The translations under genes were made by a program, and so were the position numbers. Below the pieces are notes generated by a model that saw nothing but the letters and a program-made list of their open reading frames with translations, did no database searches and was not told the DNA's origin. This document shows, one piece after another, positions 1-9,126 of a stretch of DNA of 64,000 nucleotides. Source of the DNA: CAVTND01 sp963735955 (lineage in GTDB: Bacteria > Pseudomonadota > Gammaproteobacteria > Burkholderiales > Burkholderiaceae_F); NCBI GenBank assembly GCA_963735955.1, contig CAVTND010000018.1, positions 26,570 through 90,569 on the forward strand. Direction: 5' to 3'. Position 1 is the first letter of the stretch. Each line of letters begins with the position of its first letter.

Positions 1-2
1 AC

Positions 3-653
3 ACCGTGCACGACATCTTCTGGCTCTGCCTGTTCCTGATTCTGTTCTTCGCGGTGGCCTTCCTGGCGCCTGAGATGGGCGGTTACTTCCTTGAGTGGAA
101 CAACTTCATTCCGGCCGATCCGTATCAGGGACCCGCGCACATCGCGCCAGTCTGGTACTTCACGCCCTACTACTCGATCCTGCGCGCCACGACCGAGGCC
201 TTCATGACCGTGCTTGCCTTCGGCATCGTCGGCCTGGCGGCGCTGATGATCATGACCGTGCGCAGCACGACCGTGCGGGCGGCAACCGCCGGAGCGTCGC
301 TGGTGCTGGTGGCGCTGATGGTGGTGCCGGGCGTGAAGCTCGACCCGAAGTTCTGGGGGGTCGTGCTGATGGGTGCGTCGGTGCTGATCTTTCTCGGCCT
401 GCCCTGGCTGGACCGCTCGCCGGTGAAATCGATGCGCTATCGGCCCGGTTGGCACTTCGCCCTGTTGATCGTCTGGGTCGTGGCCTTCATCGTGCTCGGC
501 TACTTCGGCACCCAGCCACCGTCGGCGGCGGGTCAGGGTTTCTCAATGGTGGGAACGGTTATCTACTTTGCATTCTTTGTTCTCATGCCCTGGTGGAGCC
601 GGATGGGAACGTTCAAGCCTGTCCCTGAGCGCGTCACGTTCAAGCCACACTGA
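3..653 (+). CDS. petB: Cytochrome b of the bc1 complex, C-terminal part (cut by the window edge)
   Basis: Membrane quinol-oxidising subunit of the cytochrome bc1 complex. The open frame enters from the left edge, so only about 216 C-terminal residues are visible. The Qo-site loop appears as PVWYFTPYYSILRA, the PVWY variant of the PEWY motif known in beta- and gammaproteobacteria. Several hydrophobic segments follow and the protein ends in a short polar tail. Cytochrome c1 follows 47 bases downstream, the usual petABC order, so the Rieske gene should lie off the left edge. Assignment is confident; the true start is outside the window. Confidence 0.93.
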   Translation, partial: TVHDIFWLCLFLILFFAVAFLAPEMGGYFLEWNNFIPADPYQGPAHIAPVWYFTPYYSILRATTEAFMTVLAFGIVGLAALMIMTVRSTTVRAATAGASLVLVALMVVPGVKLDPKFWGVVLMGASVLIFLGLPWLDRSPVKSMRYRPGWHFALLIVWVVAFIVLGYFGTQPPSAAGQGFSMVGTVIYFAFFVLMPWWSRMGTFKPVPERVTFKPH

Positions 654-700
654 GATCGCCAAAATTGAGATCGCCGACTGAAATGGATACAGGAAAACGA

Positions 701-1561
701 ATGAATACGATCCTGTCCCGCCTCGTTGTGGTGATTGGCGCATTGGTGGCAGCGGGCAGTGCCGCTGCCTCCGGCGCCGGGATCCAGATGGATCGCTGGC
801 CGGTCGAGCGCGGCAACAATCTGGCGTCGCTTCAAAGTGGCGCTCGCCTGTTTGCCAACTACTGCCTCGGCTGCCACAGCGCCAATCTGGTGCGCTGGAA
901 CCGGCTGCAGCAGATCGGCCTGGATGACAGGCAGATCAAGGAATTCCTGATCTTCGGCAGTCAGAAGGTCGGTGACACGATGAGGATCGCGATGACACCG
1001 GCCGAGGCCAAGGCCTGGTTCGGCAAGGTGCCGCCGGACCTGTCGGTGATCACGCGCGCACGCACCTCGTTTGACTATGCGGGCACCGATTACCTGTACA
1101 CGCTGTTTCGCGGTTACTACCGTGACAACAGTATGGCCAACGGCTGGAACAACGTAGCCTTTCCGAGCATTGGCATGCCGCACATTTTCTGGGACCGGCA
1201 GGGTCCGCGCGAAGCGACGATCGAGGTCGTGCACCAGCACGAGGGTGACGGCAAGTCGCACGGCGCCAGGTTTGTGCGCACGACCACGGTTTACGACGTC
1301 GACGGCTTCGCCACGAAGACGGAAACCGAACTCACGGGACCGGCGACCGAGGGCTTCAGCTATTCCTTCAAGCCGGTCAATGCGCAGCAGGCACGGCAGT
1401 TCGACTCCGAAGTTGCGGATCTCGTGGGTTTTCTCGCCTTCATTACCGACCCCTCGCGCGCCTTGCGCGTCCGGATCGGCGTCTGGGTGCTGGTGTTTCT
1501 TGCCTTGTTCACCGTGATCGCCTGGCGCTTGAACTCCCTGTACTGGAAGGACATCAAATAG
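701..1561 (+). CDS. petC: Cytochrome c1 of the bc1 complex
   Basis: Carries electrons from the Rieske protein to soluble or membrane cytochromes at the periplasmic face. The 286-residue product has a signal peptide (about residues 1-24), a heme c site CLGCH at 55-59, a probable axial-Met region FPSIGMPHIFW and a C-terminal membrane anchor ending YWKDIK. The ATG at 701 is chosen because AGGA lies six bases upstream and the signal peptide starts there; an upstream ATG at 683 and a TTG at 665 only add polar residues. It sits directly behind petB and is presumably co-transcribed with it. Confidence 0.93.
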   Translation: MNTILSRLVVVIGALVAAGSAAASGAGIQMDRWPVERGNNLASLQSGARLFANYCLGCHSANLVRWNRLQQIGLDDRQIKEFLIFGSQKVGDTMRIAMTPAEAKAWFGKVPPDLSVITRARTSFDYAGTDYLYTLFRGYYRDNSMANGWNNVAFPSIGMPHIFWDRQGPREATIEVVHQHEGDGKSHGARFVRTTTVYDVDGFATKTETELTGPATEGFSYSFKPVNAQQARQFDSEVADLVGFLAFITDPSRALRVRIGVWVLVFLALFTVIAWRLNSLYWKDIK

Positions 1562-1735
1562 TTCTGGCGAGTTGTGCGCGGTGTCCTGCCTGGCCCGCGC
1601 AACTTGCCGCACTGATCAGACCCGCGGTCATCGAGTGTCCGGGCAACCGCAGGTATTGCAACGACAGCGCAGGCGCGCCGCCCGCCCGGCGGCGCAATGC
1701 TCTTGTACTTCGCTACCTTAACGATCGAGAAACAG

Positions 1736-2336
1736 ATGATGGTGCTTTACTCCGGAACTACCTGCCCGTTTTCCCAGCGGTGCCGTTTCGTGCTGTTTGA
1801 AAAAGGCATGGACTTCGAGATCAAGGACGTTGATCTCTTTAACAAGCCCGAAGACATCAACGTGATGAACCCCTACGGCCAGGTGCCGATCCTGGTCGAA
1901 CGCGATCTCGTGCTGTACGAGTCGAACATCATCAACGAGTACATCGACGAGCGCTTTCCACATCCGCAGCTGATGCCGGCCGATCCGGTCATGCGGGCGC
2001 GGACAAGATTGTTCCTGTTCAACTTCGAGCGCGAGCTGTTCGTGCATGTGCAGACCCTCGAGAACAGCGCCAACCAGAAGCTGACCGACAAGGCCCGTTC
2101 GACCATCCGCGACCGGCTGACAGTTGGCGCCTATCATGCTGAAGAACAAGTTCATGCTGGGTGATGACTTCTCCATGCTCGATGTCGCGCTAGCCCCGCT
2201 GCTCTGGCGCCTCGACCATTACGGGATCGATCTGCCGAAGACCGCGGCGCCGCTGCAGAAGTACGCCGAGCGGATTTTTTCGCGCCCGGCCTATATCGAG
2301 GCGCTGACGCCGTCCGAAAAAGTGATGCGCCGATAG
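1736..2336 (+). CDS. sspA: Stringent starvation protein A, GST-fold RNA polymerase-associated protein, frameshifted
   Basis: SspA binds RNA polymerase and supports stationary-phase and acid-stress transcription. The N-terminal thioredoxin-like part starts MMVLYSGTTCPFSQRCRF and runs in one frame to about 2115. The GST C-terminal half (LKNKFMLGDDFSMLDVALAP to SEKVMRR) continues in the next frame. Reading CTG-A-CAG-TTG near 2116-2122 restores the family sequence if one base is extra or two are missing. Without correction the protein ends at 2164 after a nonsense tail. The start at 1736 matches the family N-terminus rather than the upstream ATG at 1697. It precedes sspB, the usual pair. A sequencing indel is more likely than gene loss because both halves are well conserved. 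Confidence 0.88.
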
Positions 2337-2387
2337 AGCGGAGTCGGGAGCGCACTGGAACGACGCCCATCCAGGAAACCGAATCAA

Positions 2388-2903
2388 ATGGCTGAACCTT
2401 CAACCACGCCCTATCTGATCCGTGCCATTCACGAGTGGTGCACGGAGTCTGGATACACACCCTACATCGCCGTGCTGGTTGGCGAAGGTGTGCGGGTGCC
2501 GGCCGAATTCGTCAAGGATGGCGAAATCGTTCTGAACATCTCGCCGCTGGCGACCAGCCGGCTACGCCTGGGCAATGAAGCGATCGAGTTTCAGGCGCGC
2601 TTTGGCGGAGTGGCGCGGGAAGTCTATGTTCCGGTCGCCAGGGTGCTGGCCGTCTATGCGCGCGAAAACGGACAGGGCATGGCTTTCGACGTCTCGCGCG
2701 ACGCTGCAGGCGCGGTTGACGCGCCTGCCAGTGACGCCGCGAAGAGCACGCAGCCGGCGTTGTCGCTGCTCCAGTCGCCCTCTCCTGTATCGCTGGTCGT
2801 GCGGCCGGCCGTGGAAGACTCAAAGCCGATCGAGGGCGAGCCGGACGACACTCCGCCGGCACCTCGGCCCGGTGAACGGCCGCGACTCACACGCATCAAA
2901 TAG
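2388..2903 (+). CDS. sspB: ClpXP protease adaptor SspB
   Basis: SspB tethers ssrA-tagged peptides to ClpX and speeds their degradation by ClpXP. The 171-residue protein has the folded SspB domain over about residues 5-105 (TPYLIRAIHEWC, YIAVLV, ISPLATSRLRL). A long flexible acidic and proline-rich linker follows, and the last residues PRLTRIK match the ClpX-binding XB tail of the family. AGGAAA lies ahead of the ATG. It follows sspA by 51 bases, as in many proteobacteria. Confidence 0.93.
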   Translation: MAEPSTTPYLIRAIHEWCTESGYTPYIAVLVGEGVRVPAEFVKDGEIVLNISPLATSRLRLGNEAIEFQARFGGVAREVYVPVARVLAVYARENGQGMAFDVSRDAAGAVDAPASDAAKSTQPALSLLQSPSPVSLVVRPAVEDSKPIEGEPDDTPPAPRPGERPRLTRIK

Positions 2904-2971
2904 TTGGCGGCCTGCATAGATCGCGGCCGAAATGGATCGCGTCCGAAAAGTCCGGGTACAGTTTCGTCCGC

Positions 2972-3047
2972 GCCGGCATAGCTCAGCTGGTAGAGCAGTG
3001 GTTTTGTAAACCAAAGGTCGGGGGTTCGATTCCCTCTGCCGGCACCA
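2972..3047 (+). tRNA. tRNA-Thr (anticodon TGT)
   Basis: A 76-nt cloverleaf with acceptor strands GCCGGCA and TGCCGGC, D arm GCTC/GAGC, T-loop GGTTCGATTCC and encoded CCA at 3045-3047. The anticodon at the 34-36 position is TGT, giving tRNA-Thr. The 27-43 pair at the base of the anticodon stem looks mismatched (G-A). The region downstream is lower in GC and gene-poor, as often seen next to tRNA genes used as integration sites. Confidence 0.95.
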
Positions 3048-3235
3048 TGAACACCTATGTGCCCGAGGGCGCGCATGGCGGTCGGGTGATGTGCAGCCGG
3101 TCTGCTGCGACCCATGCGCCCACCGACCCGCGGCACGCGACGCGAGGGCTGCCGCTTCGGGCGCCGAATCGCGGCATACGCAGTGAAGTGTCCGCTGTGT
3201 ACGCCGGCGGTGCGACGCGGTCTTTTCTTTTCGAA

Positions 3236-3457
3236 ATGATCGAACACGACCTAGAACCCCAATCGCTGACCAGGCGTGCAAGAAAGCGCTTCAATCAGCT
3301 TGCAAATTTCCAGTGTCTGGTGCGGCGGGAGCTCGCGCGACTTGGCGTTGGAGACAAACACTCCGTTGCCTTCGATCAACTGATGAGCGAATTGCTGCAG
3401 TCGACATTTACCGAAGAGCGTGCTGAATTGAACCGCGAAAGGCGCAGTTTCGGTTGA
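3236..3457 (+). CDS. Small hypothetical protein, uncertain
   Basis: A possible 73-residue product starting MIEHDLEPQSLTRRARKRF, rich in charged residues and with no signal peptide or membrane segment. The frame is open further upstream to the tRNA, but that part looks like non-coding extension. No clear ribosome-binding site precedes the ATG. I recognise no family. The stretch 3048-3235 holds nothing else I can support. Confidence 0.3.
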   Translation: MIEHDLEPQSLTRRARKRFNQLANFQCLVRRELARLGVGDKHSVAFDQLMSELLQSTFTEERAELNRERRSFG

Positions 3458-3487
3458 TCCCCCCCAAGGCAAACGACGCTTGCCACC

Positions 3488-4438
3488 CTAGCTGGTTCCC
3501 TTTTCGCCTTTGGCGGTTTCTGATATCCGCAAGCCTCTGCCGTGGGCAAGGACCTTCAACCTGTCAATGATTCGTTTCACGTGTGGCCCGCTTTCACCAA
3601 TCAACAAGGTGCCCGCTCCAAGCGCTATCTCAAGATTCAGAGCTCGAACCTGAACAGTTCCAATGTTCCGATGCTGCAACGAGTCGCCTGGCTCATACAT
3701 CACAAGACAAGCGCGCGAAGAAAGGGGAAACACCTTTGTAGCTCCCGGCGTCGCCACTCCTGTGCCAAGAAAACGCGGATGATTTTTCGGAGGAATTAAT
3801 ACGAGCGGCGCATCTGAGGTAATGAACGCCGACGAGCGAGGAGCGTGACAAACAACCCAGTCCAACTGGGATAAGTGCACTCCAACCGGCTCGTAGACAC
3901 TTAGCATTGCATGCAAAGTCGCATTGCGATGCACCTCGATCTTGTAGTCGCCTCGCTTGTGAAAGTCGACCATTTCGGCCGCTGAAACAAGCGACTGTTT
4001 TCCAGTTTCGGCCTCGAAGGATCGCAGCGCCTCGTCGGCCCGTTTCTCGTCCTTGAATGCCACCTCCCCGATACCTTTTGCCAATTGCCGATACGCACTT
4101 GCGACCATCTCCTCGAACCGCGGCCCACGACTCTGCATGAAGGCAAGGTACGCCGAGAAAGTCTCCTTCTCGCTCTGGTCGATGTATTGCCGTGATGCAA
4201 GCTTTCGCAAGACTGGCATGGCATGTCCCTCGACTTTCGCGAGCAACTGCTCGATGTCAGTCCGCTTGGATCCGTCGGCATCTTCCACTGTGTAGTAGTG
4301 CCCCCGTACGGCTGTGTTCTTTGGCGTCTGCGGCCGCAACTGCGAGCGTTTGCCGTCGTAAACGTAGAGAAGGCCCTCCTTGCAAAAACCCTCAAGGTAG
4401 CTTTCAGGAAGATGGTGATGACGCTTCGGAGCATTCAT
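3488..4438 (-). CDS. DUF4238 family protein
   Basis: A 316-residue soluble protein. The N-terminus APKRHHHLPESYLEGF followed by LYVYDGK is the hallmark of the DUF4238 family, whose biochemical role is unknown and whose members are scattered and often sit in mobile or defence-rich regions. No membrane segments are visible. It lies alone behind tRNA-Thr in a segment less GC-rich than the rest of the window, which suggests acquisition by transfer. The family call is fairly sure; the function is unknown. Confidence 0.75.
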   Translation of the reverse strand: MNAPKRHHHLPESYLEGFCKEGLLYVYDGKRSQLRPQTPKNTAVRGHYYTVEDADGSKRTDIEQLLAKVEGHAMPVLRKLASRQYIDQSEKETFSAYLAFMQSRGPRFEEMVASAYRQLAKGIGEVAFKDEKRADEALRSFEAETGKQSLVSAAEMVDFHKRGDYKIEVHRNATLHAMLSVYEPVGVHLSQLDWVVCHAPRSSAFITSDAPLVLIPPKNHPRFLGTGVATPGATKVFPLSSRACLVMYEPGDSLQHRNIGTVQVRALNLEIALGAGTLLIGESGPHVKRIIDRLKVLAHGRGLRISETAKGEKGTS

Positions 4439-4829
4439 GGAACTGTCGCCACGCCCAAGTGGACATGATTCCTTGATTCTGAAGGACGGTCTACTCTGAA
4501 TCAGGTACGAGGAGAGTTGTGGTGCAGAATTCTCTTTTGCTGTTTCTGGCCGGCCCGCTTGCCAACAGGTTCAAGCATCACTCACGGCGCTCTTGCGGCA
4601 CAACGACCTCCAGCAGGGCGCGTTTCCGCGTGTTTGAAGTTCACACCATGTGGCAGCGAACGGGCCAAGAGCGGACGTTGCCGGACGGTTCCCTTTTCTC
4701 CAAGGAGCAGACAGAATCGCCAAAGTGGCTGTAGCCATCGACAGCGATAAAGGTTCTCCAAGTTGTGCAAGACTTGGAATTACTCTCCGAGAGCTGATCG
4801 ACGACGAAGCAACGCTACGACTTTGACAG
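4439..4829. other. Intergenic stretch without a supported gene
   Basis: About 390 bases between the divergent DUF4238 and protease genes. Short open frames occur (for example 4519-4734 plus) but none has family similarity I recognise, a convincing ribosome-binding site or the codon pattern of neighbouring genes. It presumably holds the promoters of both flanking genes. Confidence 0.4.
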
Positions 4830-5910
4830 ATGAGGCGGCCAGGTCAGACTTCCTTAGTTCGGATCGGTCACGGCGTGTTTGCCTGGCTGGCTGCATTTGC
4901 AGCGGCCTCCGTTTGTGCCGAATCCACATATACAGGCACCGGCTTTTTCGTCTCGACGAACGGGTATGCCATAACTTGCTTGCATGTGGTCGATGGAGCG
5001 GACGAAATCGCGATCCGCCTTGCAAACGGCAATGTGCGTCGAGCGATGGTTGTCAATATCGACCGCAAGAATGATCTGGCGGTTCTCCGAACTGAGGGTA
5101 AGTCGACGGCGTTGCCAATCGCCGCAAGATCCCAAGTTCGAAAGGGCGCTGAAGTATTCGCTCTGGGATTTCCGCTTGTAGGAATTCAGGGCCAAGAATC
5201 AAAGGTTACGAGCGGAATCGTGAGCAGCCTTTCCGGGATACACGACGATCCGACGTTGTTCCAAATAGCAACGCCGGTCCAACCTGGGAATTCCGGTGGA
5301 CCTCTATTTTCGAGAGTAGGGCAACGTCGTTGGCGTGGTCTCGGCGAAGCTTGATTCAATTTCAGTTGCTCAGCGTACCGGCAGCATCTCTGAGAACGTC
5401 AACTATGCAATCAAAGCTGTGCTTGTGCAGCAACTTCTCCAGACACTTGTGGAAGTCCGCGGTTCTCTCGTTCCTGAACGGGTCGCCCAGTTCAGATCGA
5501 CCGAGGACTTGATCGCGGCGGTTGATTCTGCGACGTTTCTGGTGGTGGCAATTCGTAATTCGGCGCAAGCGACTACCGCGAGCACTTTAGTTACCGAAAA
5601 GTACGCGGACATTTCCGAGAAGAATGCCGCCCGACTTGGGTTCATCGGTCGTGACGTTTCAGATGGCGTCTTGGTCGTGAGACCACTGCGTCCGAACATT
5701 CGTGTACAGGAAGGTGACATCATTCTTTGTCATGTTAAGGACAGGCCCGTTGCGGACGATCGTTGTCGCCAGACGTTGACGTACGTGGCGCTCATGAGTG
5801 AAATCCCCATCTATGCGGAGGCACACAGGGGGAGTGCCCCACCAAGCGCGGTGTTCTGGGTGCGTCGTGACGGCGTCGACGTTTTGCGGTCCATCACCTT
5901 GCGGGACTGA
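4830..5910 (+). CDS. Exported trypsin-like (HtrA/S1C-type) serine protease, frameshifted
   Basis: The first frame has a signal-like hydrophobic stretch (residues 15-30) and a chymotrypsin-fold protease domain. The catalytic triad is visible: His52 in CLHVVDGA, Asp82 in KNDLAVL and Ser155 in PGNSGGPLF. Just after the serine, GGG at 5319-5321 breaks the frame. Dropping one G gives the usual GNVVGVVSAKLD continuation, which runs to 5910. The C-terminal 190 residues contain a possible PDZ-like segment (ARLGFIGRDVSDGVLVV, then DIILCHVKDRPV). It lies alone in the low-GC segment behind tRNA-Thr. Likely periplasmic quality control or a stress protease; the substrate is unknown. Confidence 0.8.
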
Positions 5911-6899
5911 TAGACAGCCTCTTTTTTTCGAGGCCCGCGATCCTCCAGTTGGAAGGGCAGGACGCTGAAAGTGACCTCCTTGGTTTTCTTTGGTCCGGTG
6001 AAAGTCAGGAGATGGTCTGACCTATGTGCTCGCGCTGCCTCCGCACTCCGAACAGGTCTTTCCGCTTGTTGCCTAGCTTGGTTGATAGATGCTTGACTGG
6101 CTGCCGGCGTCCTCTACTGATCCGGAGGCGTGGTGTTTCGTAGTAGCTGAGTTCGAAGCTGTCATCGGAAGGATCCGCGGCACACTTGGATAGATACGCT
6201 GAACCGACTACTGCGTAAGGGTGAATTTCTCGGAAACACTGGCGGCGCGCGGATCTACTACAAGGAATCCCGATCCTGAACGCATGCATGCTAGAGGTGG
6301 CCAGTGAAATGTGGCCGCTTGAGCGATTGATTCAGGCGCGCACCTGCAGGCCTCACTTGAGAGACCAGCCGAAGTGCGATCAGTGCCCGATGTCTCGTGC
6401 TCGAGTTGTTCGGTGCGTTGTTCGTCATTGACGGAGGCACACGAATAAATCGTCGCATTCGAGATCAAGAAGAGGGACCGCACAACGTCGTTCGCATTAA
6501 AGTCATGGACGCCTAGTGGTTCAGAGTTGCATCGCGTTGGTGGACTGTGGCCAAGTACCGTCGTTTGCGGTGGTCTAAATGTCGCATGGGGTCGCGTACT
6601 GCTCGGAGGACCCATGTCAACCTTCGCGATTAGAGCGATGGCCGCTTTCGGAGTCTCTCCGCAGACTTCTGCTTTGGGTCGGTCGTTCTGGGACGTCCGA
6701 CGCGCCTACGACACCATGCCGTCGCTAAGCCCTTTACGGCGAGATTTGGTCAGTAGTTACTTATTGTCACTGACTACAAGTGCTGCCACACACTCGGCGC
6801 CATTACTCGTCATTAGAATGCTTGGTCATTGCGGCGCTGGGCATTGTGGCCGCATCGGCGCAAGCTACTCGCTCACATGAGCTTGTTTTGGTTTACTTC
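5911..6899. other. Long intergenic stretch upstream of alkB
   Basis: Nearly 1 kb without a gene I can support. A weak hairpin GCCTC-T7-CGAGGC (5917-5934) lies just after the protease stop. Open frames on both strands (for example 6005-6289 minus, 6208-6615 minus) lack recognisable domains. About 150-125 bases upstream of alkB there is a small inverted repeat, GTCAGT (6749-6754) and ACTGAC (6769-6774), a candidate operator or promoter element. The AT-richer composition suggests remnants of transferred DNA. Confidence 0.4.
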
Positions 6900-8075
6900 A
6901 TGACTGAATCCACGGCTATCGTTTTGCCTGCTAGTGACTACCGCGACCGCAAGCGGCCTGCGTGGCTGCTGTCGCTTTTCGTGCCGCTGCTGGCCGCGGT
7001 CGGACCCTGTCTGTATCTGCTGACCGGGCAGCTTGCGATGCTCTGGGTACCAGTGGCATTCAACTACCTGGTCATACCGGCCGCCGACTACCTGATGGGA
7101 ACCGACCGCAGCAATCCGCCAGAGTCTGCTGTTCCGGCGCTGGAGGCTGATCCCTACTACCGCTACGTGACCTACGCCCTGGTCCCCATCCTCTGGCTGG
7201 TCTTCATTTTCTCTGCGTGGTTCGTGGTCAGCTATGAGTTGCCGTGGTACGGCATGCTGGCGATGGTGTTTTCGACCGGCGGAGTTGGCGGCTTCTGCAT
7301 CAACCTCGGCCACGAACTGGGCCACAAGCGAGGCAAGCTTGAACCCTGGTTGTCCCGGATCGTGCTCGCGGTCACCGGCTACGGCCACTTCTCGATCGAG
7401 CACAATCGCGGCCACCATCGCGATGTGGCGACTCCCGAGGATCCGGCCTCGTCCCGCATGGGAGAAAGCATCTACCGCTTCGTTCTGCGCGAGATGCCGG
7501 GGGCACTCCGACGTGCATGGAACCTTGAGAAGGAACGACTGAACCGCGGCGGCCGCTCGGTCTGGTCATACGAAAACGAAATCCTGCAGCCGCTGGCGAT
7601 CACGATCGTCCTCTGGAGCGCATTGATCGCCTGGCTCGGAATCGGAGTCGTGCCCTTTCTGCTGCTGGCTTCGTTCTGGGCAAACTTCCAGCTGACGTCA
7701 GCCAACTACGTCGAGCACTACGGCTTGCTGCGCCAGCGTTTGGCGAACGGCAAATTGGAGATGTGCCAGCCGCACCACTCCTGGAACAGCAATCACATCT
7801 TCTCGAACTGGGCGGTATTCCACCTGCAGCGTCACTCAGACCATCATGCTCATCCGGCGCGGCGCTATCAGTCCTTGCGTCATTTCGAGAACCTGCCGCA
7901 ACTCCCGAGCGGCTACTTCGGCATGTTCCCGATCGCCTATGTGCCGCCGCTGTGGTACCGGATCATGGACCCGCGCCTGCTTGAAGTGACCGGTCGTGAT
8001 CCGCGCCGTATCAATTTTCAGCCGGAACAGCGCGCCAGATTGATGCGGCGTTACGAATTGGCTGACTCGCTGTAG
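6900..8075 (+). CDS. alkB: Alkane 1-monooxygenase (membrane diiron hydroxylase)
   Basis: Hydroxylates the terminal carbon of medium or long-chain alkanes in the inner membrane using electrons from rubredoxin. The 391-residue protein shows the complete set of AlkB histidine boxes: HELGHK (138-143), EHNRGHH (167-173), LQRHSDHHA (309-317) and the HYG signature NYVEHYGLLR (269-278). Several transmembrane helices lie between about 21 and 130 and at 231-263. The start at 6900 (MTESTAIV) gives the family length; the frame extends upstream but without a domain. A rubredoxin gene follows 29 bases downstream. The substrate range cannot be read from sequence. Confidence 0.95.
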   Translation: MTESTAIVLPASDYRDRKRPAWLLSLFVPLLAAVGPCLYLLTGQLAMLWVPVAFNYLVIPAADYLMGTDRSNPPESAVPALEADPYYRYVTYALVPILWLVFIFSAWFVVSYELPWYGMLAMVFSTGGVGGFCINLGHELGHKRGKLEPWLSRIVLAVTGYGHFSIEHNRGHHRDVATPEDPASSRMGESIYRFVLREMPGALRRAWNLEKERLNRGGRSVWSYENEILQPLAITIVLWSALIAWLGIGVVPFLLLASFWANFQLTSANYVEHYGLLRQRLANGKLEMCQPHHSWNSNHIFSNWAVFHLQRHSDHHAHPARRYQSLRHFENLPQLPSGYFGMFPIAYVPPLWYRIMDPRLLEVTGRDPRRINFQPEQRARLMRRYELADSL

Positions 8076-8104
8076 GCGAGCCGGCACCGCCAGACCATTG
8101 CGTC

Positions 8105-8281
8105 ATGGCTCGCTATGTCTGTCCCGAGTGCGGTTACGCCTATGACGAAGCCCAAGGTGATGAGCACGAAGGCTATGCGCCGGGCACCTTGTTCAACACG
8201 CTGCCGGAAGACTTTGCCTGTCCTGGCTGCGCGGTCAGATTCCGCGACGACTTTGTCGTCGACGCGGACGAACCGGGGTAG
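8105..8281 (+). CDS. Rubredoxin, probable electron donor to AlkB
   Basis: A 58-residue Fe(Cys)4 protein that passes electrons from a rubredoxin reductase to the alkane hydroxylase. It begins MARYVCPECGYAYDEAQGD and has the second ligand pair CPGC in PEDFACPGCAVRF. PGTLFNTLP lies between them, as in AlkG-type rubredoxins. The second knuckle ends CA rather than the common CG. It starts 29 bases behind alkB, so the two are almost certainly co-transcribed. No rubredoxin reductase gene is visible in the window, so it must be elsewhere. Easily missed because of its size. Confidence 0.92.
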   Translation: MARYVCPECGYAYDEAQGDEHEGYAPGTLFNTLPEDFACPGCAVRFRDDFVVDADEPG

Positions 8282-8380
8282 TGCGCCCTTGGTGCTGTCC
8301 TGCGGCTGACTCAGATCACACTTCAGTGTTGCACTGGGGCGGGCAAACTTCGCCGTTCCGATGTTGGTCGTCGACCACGG

Positions 8381-8394
8381 CCCCCCCAACGGGG
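8381..8394. promoter_or_regulatory. C-tract/G-tract dyad upstream of the SRPBCC gene
   Basis: CCCCCCC-AAC-GGGG followed by TAGGAAG, centred about 100 bases before the start at 8489. It is one of five similar dyads near genes of the catabolic island; its G-rich half resembles the MalT box (GGGGA[T/G]GAGG). Candidate operator for the regulator at 20896-23566; inferred only. Confidence 0.4.
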
Positions 8395-8488
8395 TAGGAA
8401 GATTGGTGCCGACGGCTGATACCTTGTCCGACGTTTTGGGAATCCTCGGCAATGGCGATTGGCCACCTCTTTCTGCCCAACCACATTC

Positions 8489-8929
8489 ATGCAGCTCGCC
8501 TTCACCGTTGAAATTTCACGCGCTCTGGACGAGGTGTTCCACGTCGTCGCCAATCTGGAGAACGATCCCAGGTGGCAGTCGGCCGTGATTGCCACGACCA
8601 AATTGACGGAAGGACCGGTGGGGAACGGGACGCGCTTCGAGCATCAGCTTCGACTGCTCGGAAAACCGGCGCGCGTCAAGATCGAGTTTTCTGAATTCAG
8701 ATCACGGTCTTCCTATCGACTGAGGGCGGACTGGGGTTCGTTGAGCTTCGACACCGACGTCCGGTTTGAACCGATCAGTGCCGGGACGCAATTGAGTGTC
8801 GTAGTTGGCGCTCCCCACCTAACGGGCCTGGCGCGCATCGCGGTTGCCGCGCTTTCACGCAATCGACAGCGCGAGATCGAAGCCGACCTCGTCAATCTGA
8901 AAGCTCAGATGGAAGCCGGTCGACTCTGA
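8489..8929 (+). CDS. SRPBCC-family (START/polyketide cyclase-like) protein
   Basis: A 146-residue protein starting MQLAFTVEISRALDEVFHVV. It has the helix-grip signature of SRPBCC proteins: an N-terminal beta strand, then VANLENDPRWQSAV, then a strand-rich centre (GPVGNGTRFEH, SSYRLRADWG) and a long C-terminal helix. Members bind hydrophobic ligands or act as cyclases; no catalytic residues can be assigned. The ATG at 8489 is where the family sequence begins; the open frame upstream is not conserved-looking. It lies between the alkB-rubredoxin pair and the aldehyde dehydrogenase gene, which suggests a role in handling hydrophobic intermediates. Confidence 0.75.
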   Translation: MQLAFTVEISRALDEVFHVVANLENDPRWQSAVIATTKLTEGPVGNGTRFEHQLRLLGKPARVKIEFSEFRSRSSYRLRADWGSLSFDTDVRFEPISAGTQLSVVVGAPHLTGLARIAVAALSRNRQREIEADLVNLKAQMEAGRL

Positions 8930-8989
8930 TCCTCGGCTGAACCGAGAGCGCGAAGTGAAGTGCTCTCGCGACGGCGCTATGCCTCGGCG

Positions 8990-9005
8990 CCCCCCGACAC
9001 GGGGG
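8990..9005. promoter_or_regulatory. C-tract/G-tract dyad upstream of the aldehyde dehydrogenase
   Basis: CCCCCC-GACAC-GGGGG, centred about 130 bases before the ATG at 9127. Same shape as the sites at 8381, 15445, 23620 and 26104. Candidate binding site for the island's regulator. Confidence 0.4.
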
Positions 9006-9126
9006 TGCACCTGAGACCCGGTCGTTCCTACCATCGTCGGCAATGCGGGGCCAGAGTGCCGAGCGGACGTCTTGCTGCGCTCGCCGGCCAAGCTCACAAG
9101 CCCCCCTCACTGTTGGGAGATCTCAG

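Noticed and set aside
2972..6899. Search for a second copy of the tRNA-Thr 3' end marking an attR
   Set aside because: Only 8-base matches such as CCGGCACC were seen, too short to call a site.
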